Below, piece after piece: positions 35,985 to 43,997 of a stretch of DNA of 64,000 nucleotides. A program made the position numbers and the translations under genes. Source of the stretch: Paratractidigestivibacter sp963630635 (GTDB lineage Bacteria; Actinomycetota; Coriobacteriia; Coriobacteriales; Atopobiaceae); assembly GCA_963630635.1 (NCBI GenBank), contig CAVGOA010000005.1, positions 1-64,000 on the forward strand. Direction: 5' to 3'. Positions within the stretch are counted from its first letter, which is position 1; every line of letters begins with the position of its first letter. The notes under the pieces were generated by a model that did not search any database, was not told the origin of the DNA, and saw only the letters and a program-made list of their open reading frames with translations.

Positions 35985-36590
35985 ATGCCTATGATGCAGA
36001 TTCCCGGGCACGTCAACCAAAAGCCGCGTGAGGTCTCGCTTGACGAGATCCGCGCCGTGGTGGGGGACTGCCACGCCTGTCCTTTGGGAGAAACTCGCAC
36101 CAACTTGGTGTTTGGCTGCGGCAACCCGCATGCGCGCGTGATGTTTGTGGGCGAGGGCCCCGGTCGCAACGAGGACCTGCAAGGCGAGCCGTTTGTGGGC
36201 GCGGCGGGGCACAAACTTGACGCTCTTCTCGGCTATGCGGGGCTGACCAGGCAAGAGATCTATATCGCCAACGTCATTAAGTGCCGGCCGCCCTCGAACC
36301 GCAACCCGCGGCCCGAGGAGATCACGGCGTGCGCTCCATACCTGCGCGAACAGATTCGCAGCGTGTGGCCCGACGTCATTGTGTGCCTGGGCAACTTTGC
36401 CACGCAGTTTGTCATGCGAACGCAGGCCGGCGTCACAAGCCTGCGCGGCAATCTGTACCAGGTGGGGCACTTTGTGGTGGCGCCTACGTTTCATCCCGCG
36501 GCCTGCATTTACCACGAGCAGTGGGAGCCTTTGCTAATCCAGGATCTGCAGCTGGTTGGGCAGTGGTTGCGGGAGAACCCGGCGGAGTAG
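35985..36590 (+). CDS. Family 4 uracil-DNA glycosylase (Fe-S type)
   Basis: A 201-residue base-excision repair enzyme. The motif GEGPGRNEDLQGEPFVGAAG holds the water-activating glutamate and uracil-binding phenylalanine of family 4/5, and FHPAACIY the second motif. Cysteines fitting the 4Fe-4S cluster are in GDCHACPLGETR, in NVIKCRPP and near IVCLGNFA. It removes uracil from DNA. The gene follows alr by 18 nt. No strong ribosome binding site is seen, so coupling to alr is likely. Confidence 0.92.
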   Translation: MPMMQIPGHVNQKPREVSLDEIRAVVGDCHACPLGETRTNLVFGCGNPHARVMFVGEGPGRNEDLQGEPFVGAAGHKLDALLGYAGLTRQEIYIANVIKCRPPSNRNPRPEEITACAPYLREQIRSVWPDVIVCLGNFATQFVMRTQAGVTSLRGNLYQVGHFVVAPTFHPAACIYHEQWEPLLIQDLQLVGQWLRENPAE

Positions 36591-36601
36591 CAGGGCCGTA
36601 G

Positions 36602-36615
36602 GTACAACGTTGTAC
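36602..36615. repeat. TACAACGTTGTA palindrome, copy 2
   Basis: A 14-bp perfect palindrome GTACAACGTTGTAC just before tsaE, containing the same 12 bases as 30321-30332. TTTTTGTCTC follows. An operator or a short hairpin are both possible. Confidence 0.4.
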
Positions 36616-36638
36616 TTTTTGTCTCTAAGGAGATTGAT

Positions 36639-37127
36639 ATGAGCAGTGAGCTGAGCTTTGTCACTAATTCGCAAGCGCAGACCATCGCGCTGGGCGAGCG
36701 GCTGGGGCGCGTCTTGCAGGACGGCGACGTGCTGGTGCTTACGGGCGATTTGGGAGCGGGAAAGACGCAGCTCACCAAGGGTATCGCCGCAGGGCTGGCC
36801 ATCACCGCCGACGTGACAAGCCCCACCTTCACCATCCAGATGGTCTACGACGGCGGGCGCCTGCCGCTCTACCACTTTGACCTGTATCGCCTTGACGACC
36901 CCGAGCAGCTTGAGGACACGGGTATCTTTGACGTGCTGGGCCAGGAGGGCGTGTGCTCTATTGAGTGGGGCGAGCAGTTCTCGGACGAGATTGGCGATGC
37001 GCGCGTGGACGTTTTTGTGACCCGCAAGGACGATGAGGCCGCGCCGGGCGCAGAGCCCGCCCGCGAGGTGCGTTTTGTGGCCCACGACGCTCGCGGCGAG
37101 GAGCTTTTAGTGGCGTTGAGGGCGTAG
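36639..37127 (+). CDS. tsaE: tRNA t6A biosynthesis ATPase TsaE
   Basis: A 162-residue P-loop ATPase needed with TsaB and TsaD to make t6A37 in tRNAs that read ANN codons. Walker A GDLGAGKTQLTKGIA is at residues 36-43 and beyond; VTSPTFTIQMVYDG, YHFDLYRL and SIEWGEQF are conserved. AAGGAG precedes the ATG. The partner TsaB-TsaD is encoded as a fusion 1.8 kb downstream. Confidence 0.96.
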   Translation: MSSELSFVTNSQAQTIALGERLGRVLQDGDVLVLTGDLGAGKTQLTKGIAAGLAITADVTSPTFTIQMVYDGGRLPLYHFDLYRLDDPEQLEDTGIFDVLGQEGVCSIEWGEQFSDEIGDARVDVFVTRKDDEAAPGAEPAREVRFVAHDARGEELLVALRA

Positions 37128-37149
37128 GCGGCCCCGGCCTTCTTGTGAT

Positions 37150-37272
37150 GCGGAGTTTTTGCACGACCAAACTGCGGTTTGCCGAGTAGCCAGCGAGCGA
37201 ATCCTGGGCTTTTGCAGCGAAAACGGGCGTTGCTACCTAGACAATGGCGATCGGGTCGTGCAAAAACTCCGC
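37150..37272. repeat. Palindromic intergenic element, copy 1
   Basis: A 123-bp element. Its 19-bp arms (GCGGAGTTTTTGCACGACC at 37150-37168, mirrored at 37254-37272) are perfect. The inside holds TTTGCCGAGTAGCCA and, further on, GCTACCTAG. Two other copies at 43523 and 60456 keep the inner GAGTAG...CTAC pattern but have quite different arms. It lies between tsaE and the PerR promoter. No known element of this kind comes to mind. Confidence 0.75.
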
Positions 37273-37330
37273 TATGTTGCGGCAGGGGTTTCTCGAGAGC
37301 AAATTCGCCTCAAAATTGGTAGAAATTCCC

Positions 37331-37360
37331 TATTGATAATCATTCCTAATAAGCTATAGT
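37331..37360 (+). promoter_or_regulatory. PerR/Fur-type box overlapping the perR promoter
   Basis: TTGATA (37333-37338) and TATAGT (37355-37360) are 16 bp apart, a good promoter. An imperfect palindrome TATTGATAATCATTCC (start 37331) running to TAATA (37347-37351), with an AAT-N-ATT centre, resembles Fur/PerR boxes and covers the -35 and spacer, so the regulator probably represses itself. Confidence 0.65.
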
Positions 37361-37417
37361 TATAGGCAACAGCAGGACAGGCGCCAAAGTGGGCCGCAAC
37401 GCGAGGGGAGGCAGGCC

Positions 37418-37801
37418 ATGGCAACGAGAAACACCGTTCAGCGCGAGATCATTGCGGGCGAACTCAAGGCTCTGGCAAACCACCCCACGGCAGACGAGGT
37501 CTACGAGGCTGTCCACGCCAAGCACCCCACCATTAGCAAGGCCACCGTGTACCGCACGCTGGGCAAGCTCGCTGACGAGGGCGAGGCCCTGCGCGTCAAG
37601 ATCAACAACGGGGCCGACCACTTTGACCACCAGGTCTTTGCGCACTACCACGTGCGTTGCACGCAGTGCGGCAAGGTGGACGACGTGATGATTCCGGTGC
37701 TTGACGAGGCCAGCGTGGCGGCGAGCAGTGCAAGCGGCTACAAAATCACCGGCCACACGCTGCAGTTCGACGGCATCTGCCCTGCCTGCCAACAGCTTTA
37801 G
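37418..37801 (+). CDS. Fur-family peroxide-type regulator (PerR-like)
   Basis: A 127-residue Fur-family repressor. The winged helix has ADEVYEAVHAKHPTISKATVYRTLGKLADEG. The dimer domain has HFDHQVFAHYHVRC, with the His/Asp residues that bind the regulatory metal, and two CxxC pairs (CTQCG, CPAC) for structural zinc. The next gene is a rubrerythrin, the classic target of PerR in anaerobes, so it more likely senses peroxide than iron. A matching operator overlaps its promoter. The protein is a little short at the N-terminus compared with PerR (about 145 aa). Confidence 0.88.
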   Translation: MATRNTVQREIIAGELKALANHPTADEVYEAVHAKHPTISKATVYRTLGKLADEGEALRVKINNGADHFDHQVFAHYHVRCTQCGKVDDVMIPVLDEASVAASSASGYKITGHTLQFDGICPACQQL

Positions 37802-37896
37802 CCATACCGGCCGCGGTGTGTGCGCCGCAGGCCGTGTGACATAGGAGAGGACGCGACCGGCGCTGGGAAGCTGGTCGCCATCAAAAGGAGGAAATT

Positions 37897-38484
37897 ATGG
37901 ACAAGTGGGTCTGCAAGGTCTGCGGTTACATCTACGAGGGCGCCGAGCCTCCCGCGGAGTGCCCCGTCTGCCACGCTCCCGCCAAGATGTTCGAGAAGGT
38001 CGAGGGCGAGCTTGAGCTGGCCGCCGAGCACGAGTACGGCGTCTACGACAAGACCGTGAAGGACAACCCCAACATCTCGGACGAGGACAAGGCCTACATC
38101 CTTGAGCAGCTCAAGGCCAACTTCACCGGCGAGTGCTCTGAGGTGGGCATGTACCTGTGCATGGCCCGCATCGCTCACCGCGAGGGCTACCCCGAGGTTG
38201 GCCTGTACTGGGAGAAGGCCGCCTACGAGGAGGCCGAGCACGCCGCCAAGTTCGCCGAGCTGTTGGGCACCGAGCTTGAGCCCAACATGAAGGCCACCAC
38301 CAAGGACAACCTGGCCTGGCGCGTCGATTGCGAGTTTGGCGCCACCGCCGGCAAGGTCGAGCTTGCCACCTGCGCCAAGAAGAACGGCTTGGACGCCATC
38401 CACGACACCGTCCACGAGATGGCTCGCGACGAGGCTCGCCACGGCAAGGCCTTGAAGGGTCTTCTCGACCGCTACTTTGGCTAA
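37897..38484 (+). CDS. Reverse rubrerythrin (N-terminal rubredoxin domain)
   Basis: A 195-residue peroxide-reducing protein. The rubredoxin domain comes first (C6, C9, C22, C25: WVCKVCGYIYEG, ECPVCHAP), followed by a ferritin-like diiron domain with GECSEVGMYLCMARIAHREG, YEEAEHAAKFAELLG and DEARHGKALKGLL. This order is the reverse of normal rubrerythrin and is known from clostridial peroxidases. AAAAGGAGG lies before the ATG. It follows perR by 95 nt, probably in the same transcript. Confidence 0.94.
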   Translation: MDKWVCKVCGYIYEGAEPPAECPVCHAPAKMFEKVEGELELAAEHEYGVYDKTVKDNPNISDEDKAYILEQLKANFTGECSEVGMYLCMARIAHREGYPEVGLYWEKAAYEEAEHAAKFAELLGTELEPNMKATTKDNLAWRVDCEFGATAGKVELATCAKKNGLDAIHDTVHEMARDEARHGKALKGLLDRYFG

Positions 38485-38489
38485 GGCCA

Positions 38490-38918
38490 ATGGCATCCAA
38501 GCAGCACAAAAAGGCTGGTAAGAAGGTCAAGCCCTTAGGGCCCGCGGCAGTTGCGGTGCTCTGGGGGCTTGACCCTGCAGGCGAGAAGGGCGCGGCGGTC
38601 CGCTCCGTCTTGAAAGAGGTGGGCATCGTGCCTCGCACCCTTACCGACGACCACCTGGGCGACGCGGCCGGGGCCTGCGCAGGGCTCATCAGCTTTCGCC
38701 CGTCGCCCGTGCCGTACGCCGGTCCCGCGCCCGAAGGCGAGTTCGTCCTTCTTTGTAACGTGACAAACGCGCAGGTAAACGAGTTTCTCGCCAGAAGCCG
38801 AGAGGCCGGGTGCGTAGTGGGGCCCAAGGCACTTTTGACCGCGCAGAACAAGGCGTGGCCCATGGCCAAGCTGATTGCCGCCGTAGCCGCCGAGCATGCG
38901 CAAATGTCGCAGAGCTAA
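38490..38918 (+). CDS. DUF3783-like protein
   Basis: A 142-residue small protein. The last 60 residues (FVLLCNVTNAQVNEFLARSREAGC, PKALLTAQNKAWPMAKLIAAVAAEH) fit the DUF3783 pattern; the N-terminus is basic (MASKQHKKAGKKVK). The ATG at 38490 follows the rubrerythrin stop by 5 nt with TAAGG before it, so it is part of the oxidative-stress operon. No activity is known. Confidence 0.78.
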   Translation: MASKQHKKAGKKVKPLGPAAVAVLWGLDPAGEKGAAVRSVLKEVGIVPRTLTDDHLGDAAGACAGLISFRPSPVPYAGPAPEGEFVLLCNVTNAQVNEFLARSREAGCVVGPKALLTAQNKAWPMAKLIAAVAAEHAQMSQS

Positions 38919-38968
38919 GGCGAGGGGTTATACTTTAGGGCGCTCAAACTCACATGTTAGGAACGCCC

Positions 38969-41392
38969 ATGCTTGTTCTTGCTCTTGATACCTCAACCGA
39001 TATGCTGGCCTGCGCCGTTGCCCGCGTGGACAACGGCGCTGTTGACGTTTTGGCCGCCGGCGACCACCTGTGCCGCCGCCGCGCCAACGTCGAGCTGGTG
39101 GGGACCTGCCGGGATGCTCTAGCTGCGGCTGGTTTGAAGATGGCCGACGTCGACGCCGTGCTGGTGGGGCGCGGCCCCGGCTCGTTTACCGGCGTGCGCA
39201 TTGGCATCGCCACGGCAAAGGGCCTGGCGTGCGGCGCGGGCGTGGGCCTGTACGGTACCTCGGCGCTGGACGCGATGGCGCAGGCGGCCTGGTTGGCGGG
39301 CACGCGCGGCCGCCTGGCCGTGGTGGCCGACGCCATGCGCGGCGAGGTCTACCCCGGCATCTACGAGCTGGACGAGAAGGGCGCGCACCGCACTTTCACA
39401 GCCGAGAGCGTGGTCAAGGCCGACGCTTGCGTGGCCGAGCTGGCCGCCCGCTCCGATGCCGGCCAGCTGACCCTTTCTGGAAACGGCCTGCTCAAATATG
39501 CCGAGAAGTTCGTGGCGGCCGGCTTTGGCGCCGAGCGCTGCACCGCCCAGGACGCCTGGTGGCCCACCGGCGAGGGCCTGGTGCGCGCCGCCGTGGAGGC
39601 CGGCGTCTTTGCCGAGCAAAACGGCGACCCGGCCCTGGTCCTGCCCATCTACACGCGCCTCTCGGACGCCGAGGAAAACGAGCGCACGCGCCTGGGCCTC
39701 AAAGAGCCCGCGACGGTCGAGCTCACCGGCGTCGACGACGCCCTTGCCGGCATCCACTGCCAGCTGCGCCCCATGACCTTGAACGACGTCGCGCCCGTGG
39801 CCGCGCTTGAGGCACAGGTCTTTAGCGACGAGAACCACGAGCCGTGGTCCGAGAAGGTCTTTTACGAGGACGTCTCGACCCACAACCATGTGTGGTGGGT
39901 GGCGCACGACCGCGGGACGATCATCGGCTATGCTGGCGGCGCCGTAGTGGCCGACGAGCTGCAGGTGGCAAACGTGGCCGTGGCGGCCGATAGGCGACGC
40001 GAGAAGATCGCGGCTCGCCTGCTGGGCCGCGTGGCCTACGACGCTCAGATGCTGGGCGCTACCTGGGCTTCATTGGAAGTCGAGGTAGGCAACGACGGCG
40101 CCGAGGCGCTCTATCGCGGCCTGGGCTTCGAGGAAGCCGGCGTGCGCCCCAACTACTACGGCCCGGGCATCGACGCCCGCATCATGCGCGCTGATCTGCC
40201 GCTGGCAGACCTGGTTGCCGACGCAGATCACGACCCGGCCCCGCGCGCCTCGATTCGCCCCTGGCCTATCGCGGCCGCCCCGCGCAGCGACGCGGCTCGC
40301 GAGGCCCTGGCCGCCGCCGGCCCGCTGATCCTCTCCATCGAGTCGTCCTGCGACGAGACAGCCATGGCGGTCACGGATTCCCACGGCACCGTGTGTGCCA
40401 GCGTGGTAGCGACCCAGATCGACTTCCATGCCCGTTTTGGCGGCGTGGTGCCCGAGATTGCCAGCCGCAAGCACACCGAGGCCATTGTCGGCGTCTTTGA
40501 AGAGACCCTGGCTCAGGCTGGCGCCCACTTTGGCGTGGACACCCTGGTGCCCGCCGACCTGGCGGCCGTTGGCGTGACCACGGGTCCCGGCCTGGTGGGC
40601 GCCCTTGTTGTGGGTGTAGCCTTTGCCAAGGGCCTGTGCACTGCCGCTGACCTGCCTCTTATTGCCGTGCACCACCTGGAAGGCCACCTGATGGCCAACC
40701 TGTTTGAGACGCCAGACCTTCAGCCGCCCTTTGTGGCCAGCCTGGTATCCGGCGGCAACACGATGCTGGTCCACGTGCGCGCCTGGGGCGATTACGAGGT
40801 CTTGGGCACTACGATCGACGACGCAGTGGGCGAGGCCTTCGACAAGGTGGCCAAGGCCCTGGGTCTGGGCTACCCCGGCGGTCCCGTAATCAGCAAACTC
40901 GCAGCTACAGGCAACAAAAAGGCCATCCACTTCCCGCGCGCCATGATGCACAGCGGCGACTACAGCTTTAGCCTGAGCGGCCTTAAGACCGCCGTCATCA
41001 CCTACATCGAGGGCGAGAACCGCGCGGGCCGCCCCATCAACCTGCCCGACCTTGCGGCCAGCTTCCAGGCGGCCGTCGTTGACGTGCAGGTTGCCAAGGC
41101 AAAGACGGCCGTCGAGCAAACCGGCGTGGGCGACATCTGCATCGGCGGCGGCGTGGCGGCAAACCCCGCCCTGCGTGCGGCATACGAGAAGACCTTCAAG
41201 CGCATGGGCGTGCGAGTGACGGTGCCGCCCATGAGGGCCTGCGGCGACAACGCGGCTATGATCGGCATCCCGGCGCTGCGCAGCTATCTAGCGGGCAACT
41301 TTGCCAGCCTTGACCTGGACGCCGCGCCCAACGCGCCTCTGGGCACCTGGGCCACAACCGACGCGCCGGTGCCTCCCACCTGGGAGCGCTAG
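38969..41392 (+). CDS. TsaB-RimI-TsaD fusion protein (t6A synthesis and protein N-acetylation)
   Basis: An 807-residue three-part fusion. Residues about 1-250 are TsaB (MLVLALDTSTDMLACAV, GRGPGSFTGVRIGIATAKGL). About 263-415 is a GNAT domain like RimI (QLRPMTLNDVAPVAALE, VAVAADRRREKIAARLL, EALYRGLGFEEAGVR). About 452-795 is TsaD (LSIESSCDETAMAV, the iron site HHLEGH at about 568-573, VSGGNTMLVHV, CIGGGVAANPALR). TsaB and TsaD form the t6A-making core; RimI acetylates ribosomal protein S18 in other bacteria. The ATG at 38969 has TAGGAA 6 nt upstream and is preferred over the ATG at 38954. The fusion fixes a 1:1 TsaB:TsaD ratio. Confidence 0.95.
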   Translation: MLVLALDTSTDMLACAVARVDNGAVDVLAAGDHLCRRRANVELVGTCRDALAAAGLKMADVDAVLVGRGPGSFTGVRIGIATAKGLACGAGVGLYGTSALDAMAQAAWLAGTRGRLAVVADAMRGEVYPGIYELDEKGAHRTFTAESVVKADACVAELAARSDAGQLTLSGNGLLKYAEKFVAAGFGAERCTAQDAWWPTGEGLVRAAVEAGVFAEQNGDPALVLPIYTRLSDAEENERTRLGLKEPATVELTGVDDALAGIHCQLRPMTLNDVAPVAALEAQVFSDENHEPWSEKVFYEDVSTHNHVWWVAHDRGTIIGYAGGAVVADELQVANVAVAADRRREKIAARLLGRVAYDAQMLGATWASLEVEVGNDGAEALYRGLGFEEAGVRPNYYGPGIDARIMRADLPLADLVADADHDPAPRASIRPWPIAAAPRSDAAREALAAAGPLILSIESSCDETAMAVTDSHGTVCASVVATQIDFHARFGGVVPEIASRKHTEAIVGVFEETLAQAGAHFGVDTLVPADLAAVGVTTGPGLVGALVVGVAFAKGLCTAADLPLIAVHHLEGHLMANLFETPDLQPPFVASLVSGGNTMLVHVRAWGDYEVLGTTIDDAVGEAFDKVAKALGLGYPGGPVISKLAATGNKKAIHFPRAMMHSGDYSFSLSGLKTAVITYIEGENRAGRPINLPDLAASFQAAVVDVQVAKAKTAVEQTGVGDICIGGGVAANPALRAAYEKTFKRMGVRVTVPPMRACGDNAAMIGIPALRSYLAGNFASLDLDAAPNAPLGTWATTDAPVPPTWER

Positions 41393-41394
41393 GG

Positions 41395-42702
41395 GTGGAC
41401 GTCGTTCTTGACCGGCTTATAGCCAGCGTTACTTCTCCGTACAACCTGGCCTACGCGATTGCGATCGTGCTCATGTTCATGCGGCCCGCGCGGCCGCAGG
41501 GCGGGGTCGCGGGGCTGCTGGCGCGCCTGGGCATTGCGTTGGGTGCGGTTTGGGTCCTGGGCACTGCCTCTGACCTGGTGTTTCCTAACTCGATTACGTG
41601 GACGATGCTGCCGGCGCTGGCGTGTTGCGCCATCTTTAGGGACTTTCACCTGCCAGCTCGCATCATGCGCGTCTCGGTGCTCATGTGCTCTTGGATTTAC
41701 TCGCTGGCCGCGGCAGAGGTCGTGAACAGACTGGTAAACGGCGGTATTTGGGTCGCCGCGCTGGTTTCGCTTGTCTACATGGTGGCGGTCTGCGCCATAC
41801 TGTGGGCGCTTGAGTCCAATTGCCCCATCGACAGCGACGACGTCACCTTTGCGCTGGCCCTGCCCGTTGTGGTGGTGTGCGCGTCCGGCCTGATCGCGCG
41901 CTCGATCCTGTACTTGCGCAGCGACTTTGGCGTGGACCACTACACGGTAAGCACGCTCGAGAGCGTCCTTTCTTGCATAAACGGCCAGGTAGCCGAGCTG
42001 GTGGTCTACTACGCCGTCCTGCGCCTGGTGCGCGGCTTCAACGAGCGCCGCCAGCTTCAGGCCGAGCGCCACCTTATGGAGAGCCGCCTTTCTGCCCTGG
42101 ACGCCTACCGCGAGAGCGGCGAGAGCCTGCGCGTTTTGCGCCACGAGGTCAAGAACCAGTACGCCTACATCAAGATGCTGCTTGAGCAAAAAGACTACGA
42201 GCGCGCCGAGGAGTTCTTTGGCGAGATGTCCATGCGAGCCAACCCCACGTTCCTGCACGTCAACACGGGAAACGCCCTGGTAGACGATATCGTGAACCTC
42301 GAACTTTCCCGTGCCACGGCGGCCGGTGTGGACGTTGACTCGCGCATCGCCGTGCCCACCGAGCTGCCCTACCAAGAGATCGACTTCGCCAGCGTTTTGA
42401 TGAACCTCTTGGATAACGCGATCGAGGCCTGCGAGCATGTCTCGCCAGCCGAGAAGTGCATTCACCTGGCCTTGGTTGCCGATCAAGGCTCGCTGCTCAT
42501 CAGCGTCTCGAACCCCGCGGGCGCGGCGCCTAAGGCCAGCGACCGCGGCGGTCTTCTCACCACCAAAGACGACGCCAGCATGCACGGCTACGGGACGGCC
42601 ATCATCAAGAAGATCGCCGAGAAGTACGACGGCGTGGCCGATTTCTCGTTTGCCAACGGCGTATTTACCGCTAAGGTGATGCTCTCACTGCATGGGGAGT
42701 AA
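41395..42702 (+). CDS. AgrC/GHKL-type sensor histidine kinase
   Basis: A 435-residue membrane sensor. The N-terminal half has about six hydrophobic segments. The kinase half has the phosphorylated histidine in RVLRHEVKNQYAYIKM (about H250) and the ATPase N-box NLLDNAIEA (about 337-345), with a short G-box region DDASMHGYGTAIIKKI. This layout is that of AgrC/ComD-like kinases that pair with LytTR regulators, and such a regulator follows 14 nt later. Most such kinases sense peptides; no agrB/agrD-like gene is next to it. The GTG start at 41395 has GGGAG 8 nt upstream. Confidence 0.9.
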   Translation: MDVVLDRLIASVTSPYNLAYAIAIVLMFMRPARPQGGVAGLLARLGIALGAVWVLGTASDLVFPNSITWTMLPALACCAIFRDFHLPARIMRVSVLMCSWIYSLAAAEVVNRLVNGGIWVAALVSLVYMVAVCAILWALESNCPIDSDDVTFALALPVVVVCASGLIARSILYLRSDFGVDHYTVSTLESVLSCINGQVAELVVYYAVLRLVRGFNERRQLQAERHLMESRLSALDAYRESGESLRVLRHEVKNQYAYIKMLLEQKDYERAEEFFGEMSMRANPTFLHVNTGNALVDDIVNLELSRATAAGVDVDSRIAVPTELPYQEIDFASVLMNLLDNAIEACEHVSPAEKCIHLALVADQGSLLISVSNPAGAAPKASDRGGLLTTKDDASMHGYGTAIIKKIAEKYDGVADFSFANGVFTAKVMLSLHGE

Positions 42703-42716
42703 TTGGGGAGAATTGC

Positions 42717-43451
42717 ATGCTTCAGTTTCACGTTGCCGTCTGTGACGACGAGGCTTTTGCCGCGTCGTCGATCGCGCAGGCGGCCGAGCATAACCTGGGC
42801 CGTTTGGGTGCCGAGGTGCAAATCGAGTCTTTTAACAGCGCAGAAGCCCTGGCCAAGCGTCTGGACGATGTGAGCTTTGACCTGATTCTTTTGGACATCG
42901 AGATGCCCGGCGTCGACGGAATCACCTTTGCGCGGGCCCTTCGCGAGACGGGCGCCAAGACCGAGATCGTCTTTGTGTCTAACTCCGAGGACCGCGTGTT
43001 TGAGTCTTTGCCCCTGCGCCCGCTGTCGTTTGTGCGCAAAAGCCACTTTGCCGAGGACATGGCCACTGCCATGGCAGCTTTTGTTAAGGCCTGGAAGACC
43101 CGCAAATCCGACCGCGTGATCACAGTCAAGATGGCCCACAGCATGGGTACCTTCTCGGTCGACGAGATTTTGTACATCGAGGCTCGCGGGCGCGACAAGA
43201 TCGTCCACATGCAGGGTGGTCGCACCGAGACGGTGCTGGTGACCCTGGACGAGCTGGGCGAGAAGCTCGAGCCGCTGGGCTTTTGTCGCGTGCACAAGGG
43301 CTTTATCGTGAACTTTGCCCACGTAGACCAGCTAAGTTCAAAGGGCCTGCAGGTGGGGGAGGAGCTTATCCCCATCAGTCGCTCTAAGGTGGCAGACGTC
43401 AAGCTGGCCTACATGGACTTCCTTTCAAAGAAAAACGCCGTCATGATGTAG
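42717..43451 (+). CDS. LytTR-family response regulator
   Basis: A 244-residue regulator. The receiver domain (1-125) has the acidic pair D10/D11 and the phospho-acceptor D60 (FDLILLDIEMPG). The LytTR DNA-binding domain spans about 135-240 (ITVKMAHSMGTFSVDEILYIEARGRDK, FCRVHKGFIVNFAHVDQL). It pairs with the kinase upstream. Large GH3 genes follow after a 546-bp gap, but no clear double LytTR site was seen directly before them. GGGGAG precedes the ATG. Confidence 0.93.
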   Translation: MLQFHVAVCDDEAFAASSIAQAAEHNLGRLGAEVQIESFNSAEALAKRLDDVSFDLILLDIEMPGVDGITFARALRETGAKTEIVFVSNSEDRVFESLPLRPLSFVRKSHFAEDMATAMAAFVKAWKTRKSDRVITVKMAHSMGTFSVDEILYIEARGRDKIVHMQGGRTETVLVTLDELGEKLEPLGFCRVHKGFIVNFAHVDQLSSKGLQVGEELIPISRSKVADVKLAYMDFLSKKNAVMM

Positions 43452-43522
43452 CGCCGCGCGGCCGGCGCCGGGTTTACGGCCTGGTTTGCCGTGGCCGGGC
43501 GCGGCCGTTTGGCACGAAACTG

Positions 43523-43645
43523 GGAAAAATGGTGTCTTGTCCAAAATCGGCGAGTAGACCGCCGGTTTTGCACCGTGTTTGCCAAGTTGGCGAGAAGCAA
43601 ATTTGCTTGGCTACTGGGCAAATCTAAACAAGACACCATTTTTCC
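43523..43645. repeat. Palindromic intergenic element, copy 2
   Basis: A 123-bp element, the same length as copy 1. The 18-bp arms GGAAAAATGGTGTCTTGT (43523-43540) and its mirror at 43628-43645 are perfect but unrelated to those of copies 1 and 3. The inside has TCGGCGAGTAGACC and GGCTACTGGGC, which can pair, and TTTGCCAAGTTGGCGAGAAGC, close to TTTGCCCAGTTGGCAGCAGC in copy 3. Confidence 0.75.
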
Positions 43646-43997
43646 GGGTTTCGTGACAGCGACGGCTCGTGCGGGGGCCCGACACGCGGCGCGGCAGCGC
43701 CGCTGTGCCGTTCGCCGGCGATGTGCTGCCGCTCGCGGACGGTCGAAAATTGCAGGTTGTGACGTAAAACGCGCCATTCGTGCGCCGCGCGGCCCATTTG
43801 GTGTCGCGCGGCGCAATTCGTACGGCGCCTGAAAACCACCCAAACCCGACCCTTATTGTTTCACCTGGAGGTTTGTACGTTGCCCTCCGGTCTCCCTAAC
43901 GAAAGCCGGCTCCTCTTCCCGCCGGCTTTCACCCAGAGAGGCACCCGGGCAACAGCATCGCAATCCATGAGACCATGGGAAGGGAAGGAACTAAGCA
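43646..43997 (+). other. Non-coding leader before the first GH3 gene
   Basis: A 350-bp stretch without a credible gene. It is GC-rich with several short palindromes. GAAAGCCGGC (43901-43910) and GCCGGCTTTC (43921-43930) form a 10-bp stem without a following T-run, perhaps a leader or processing hairpin. A promoter could not be fixed. Confidence 0.4.
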
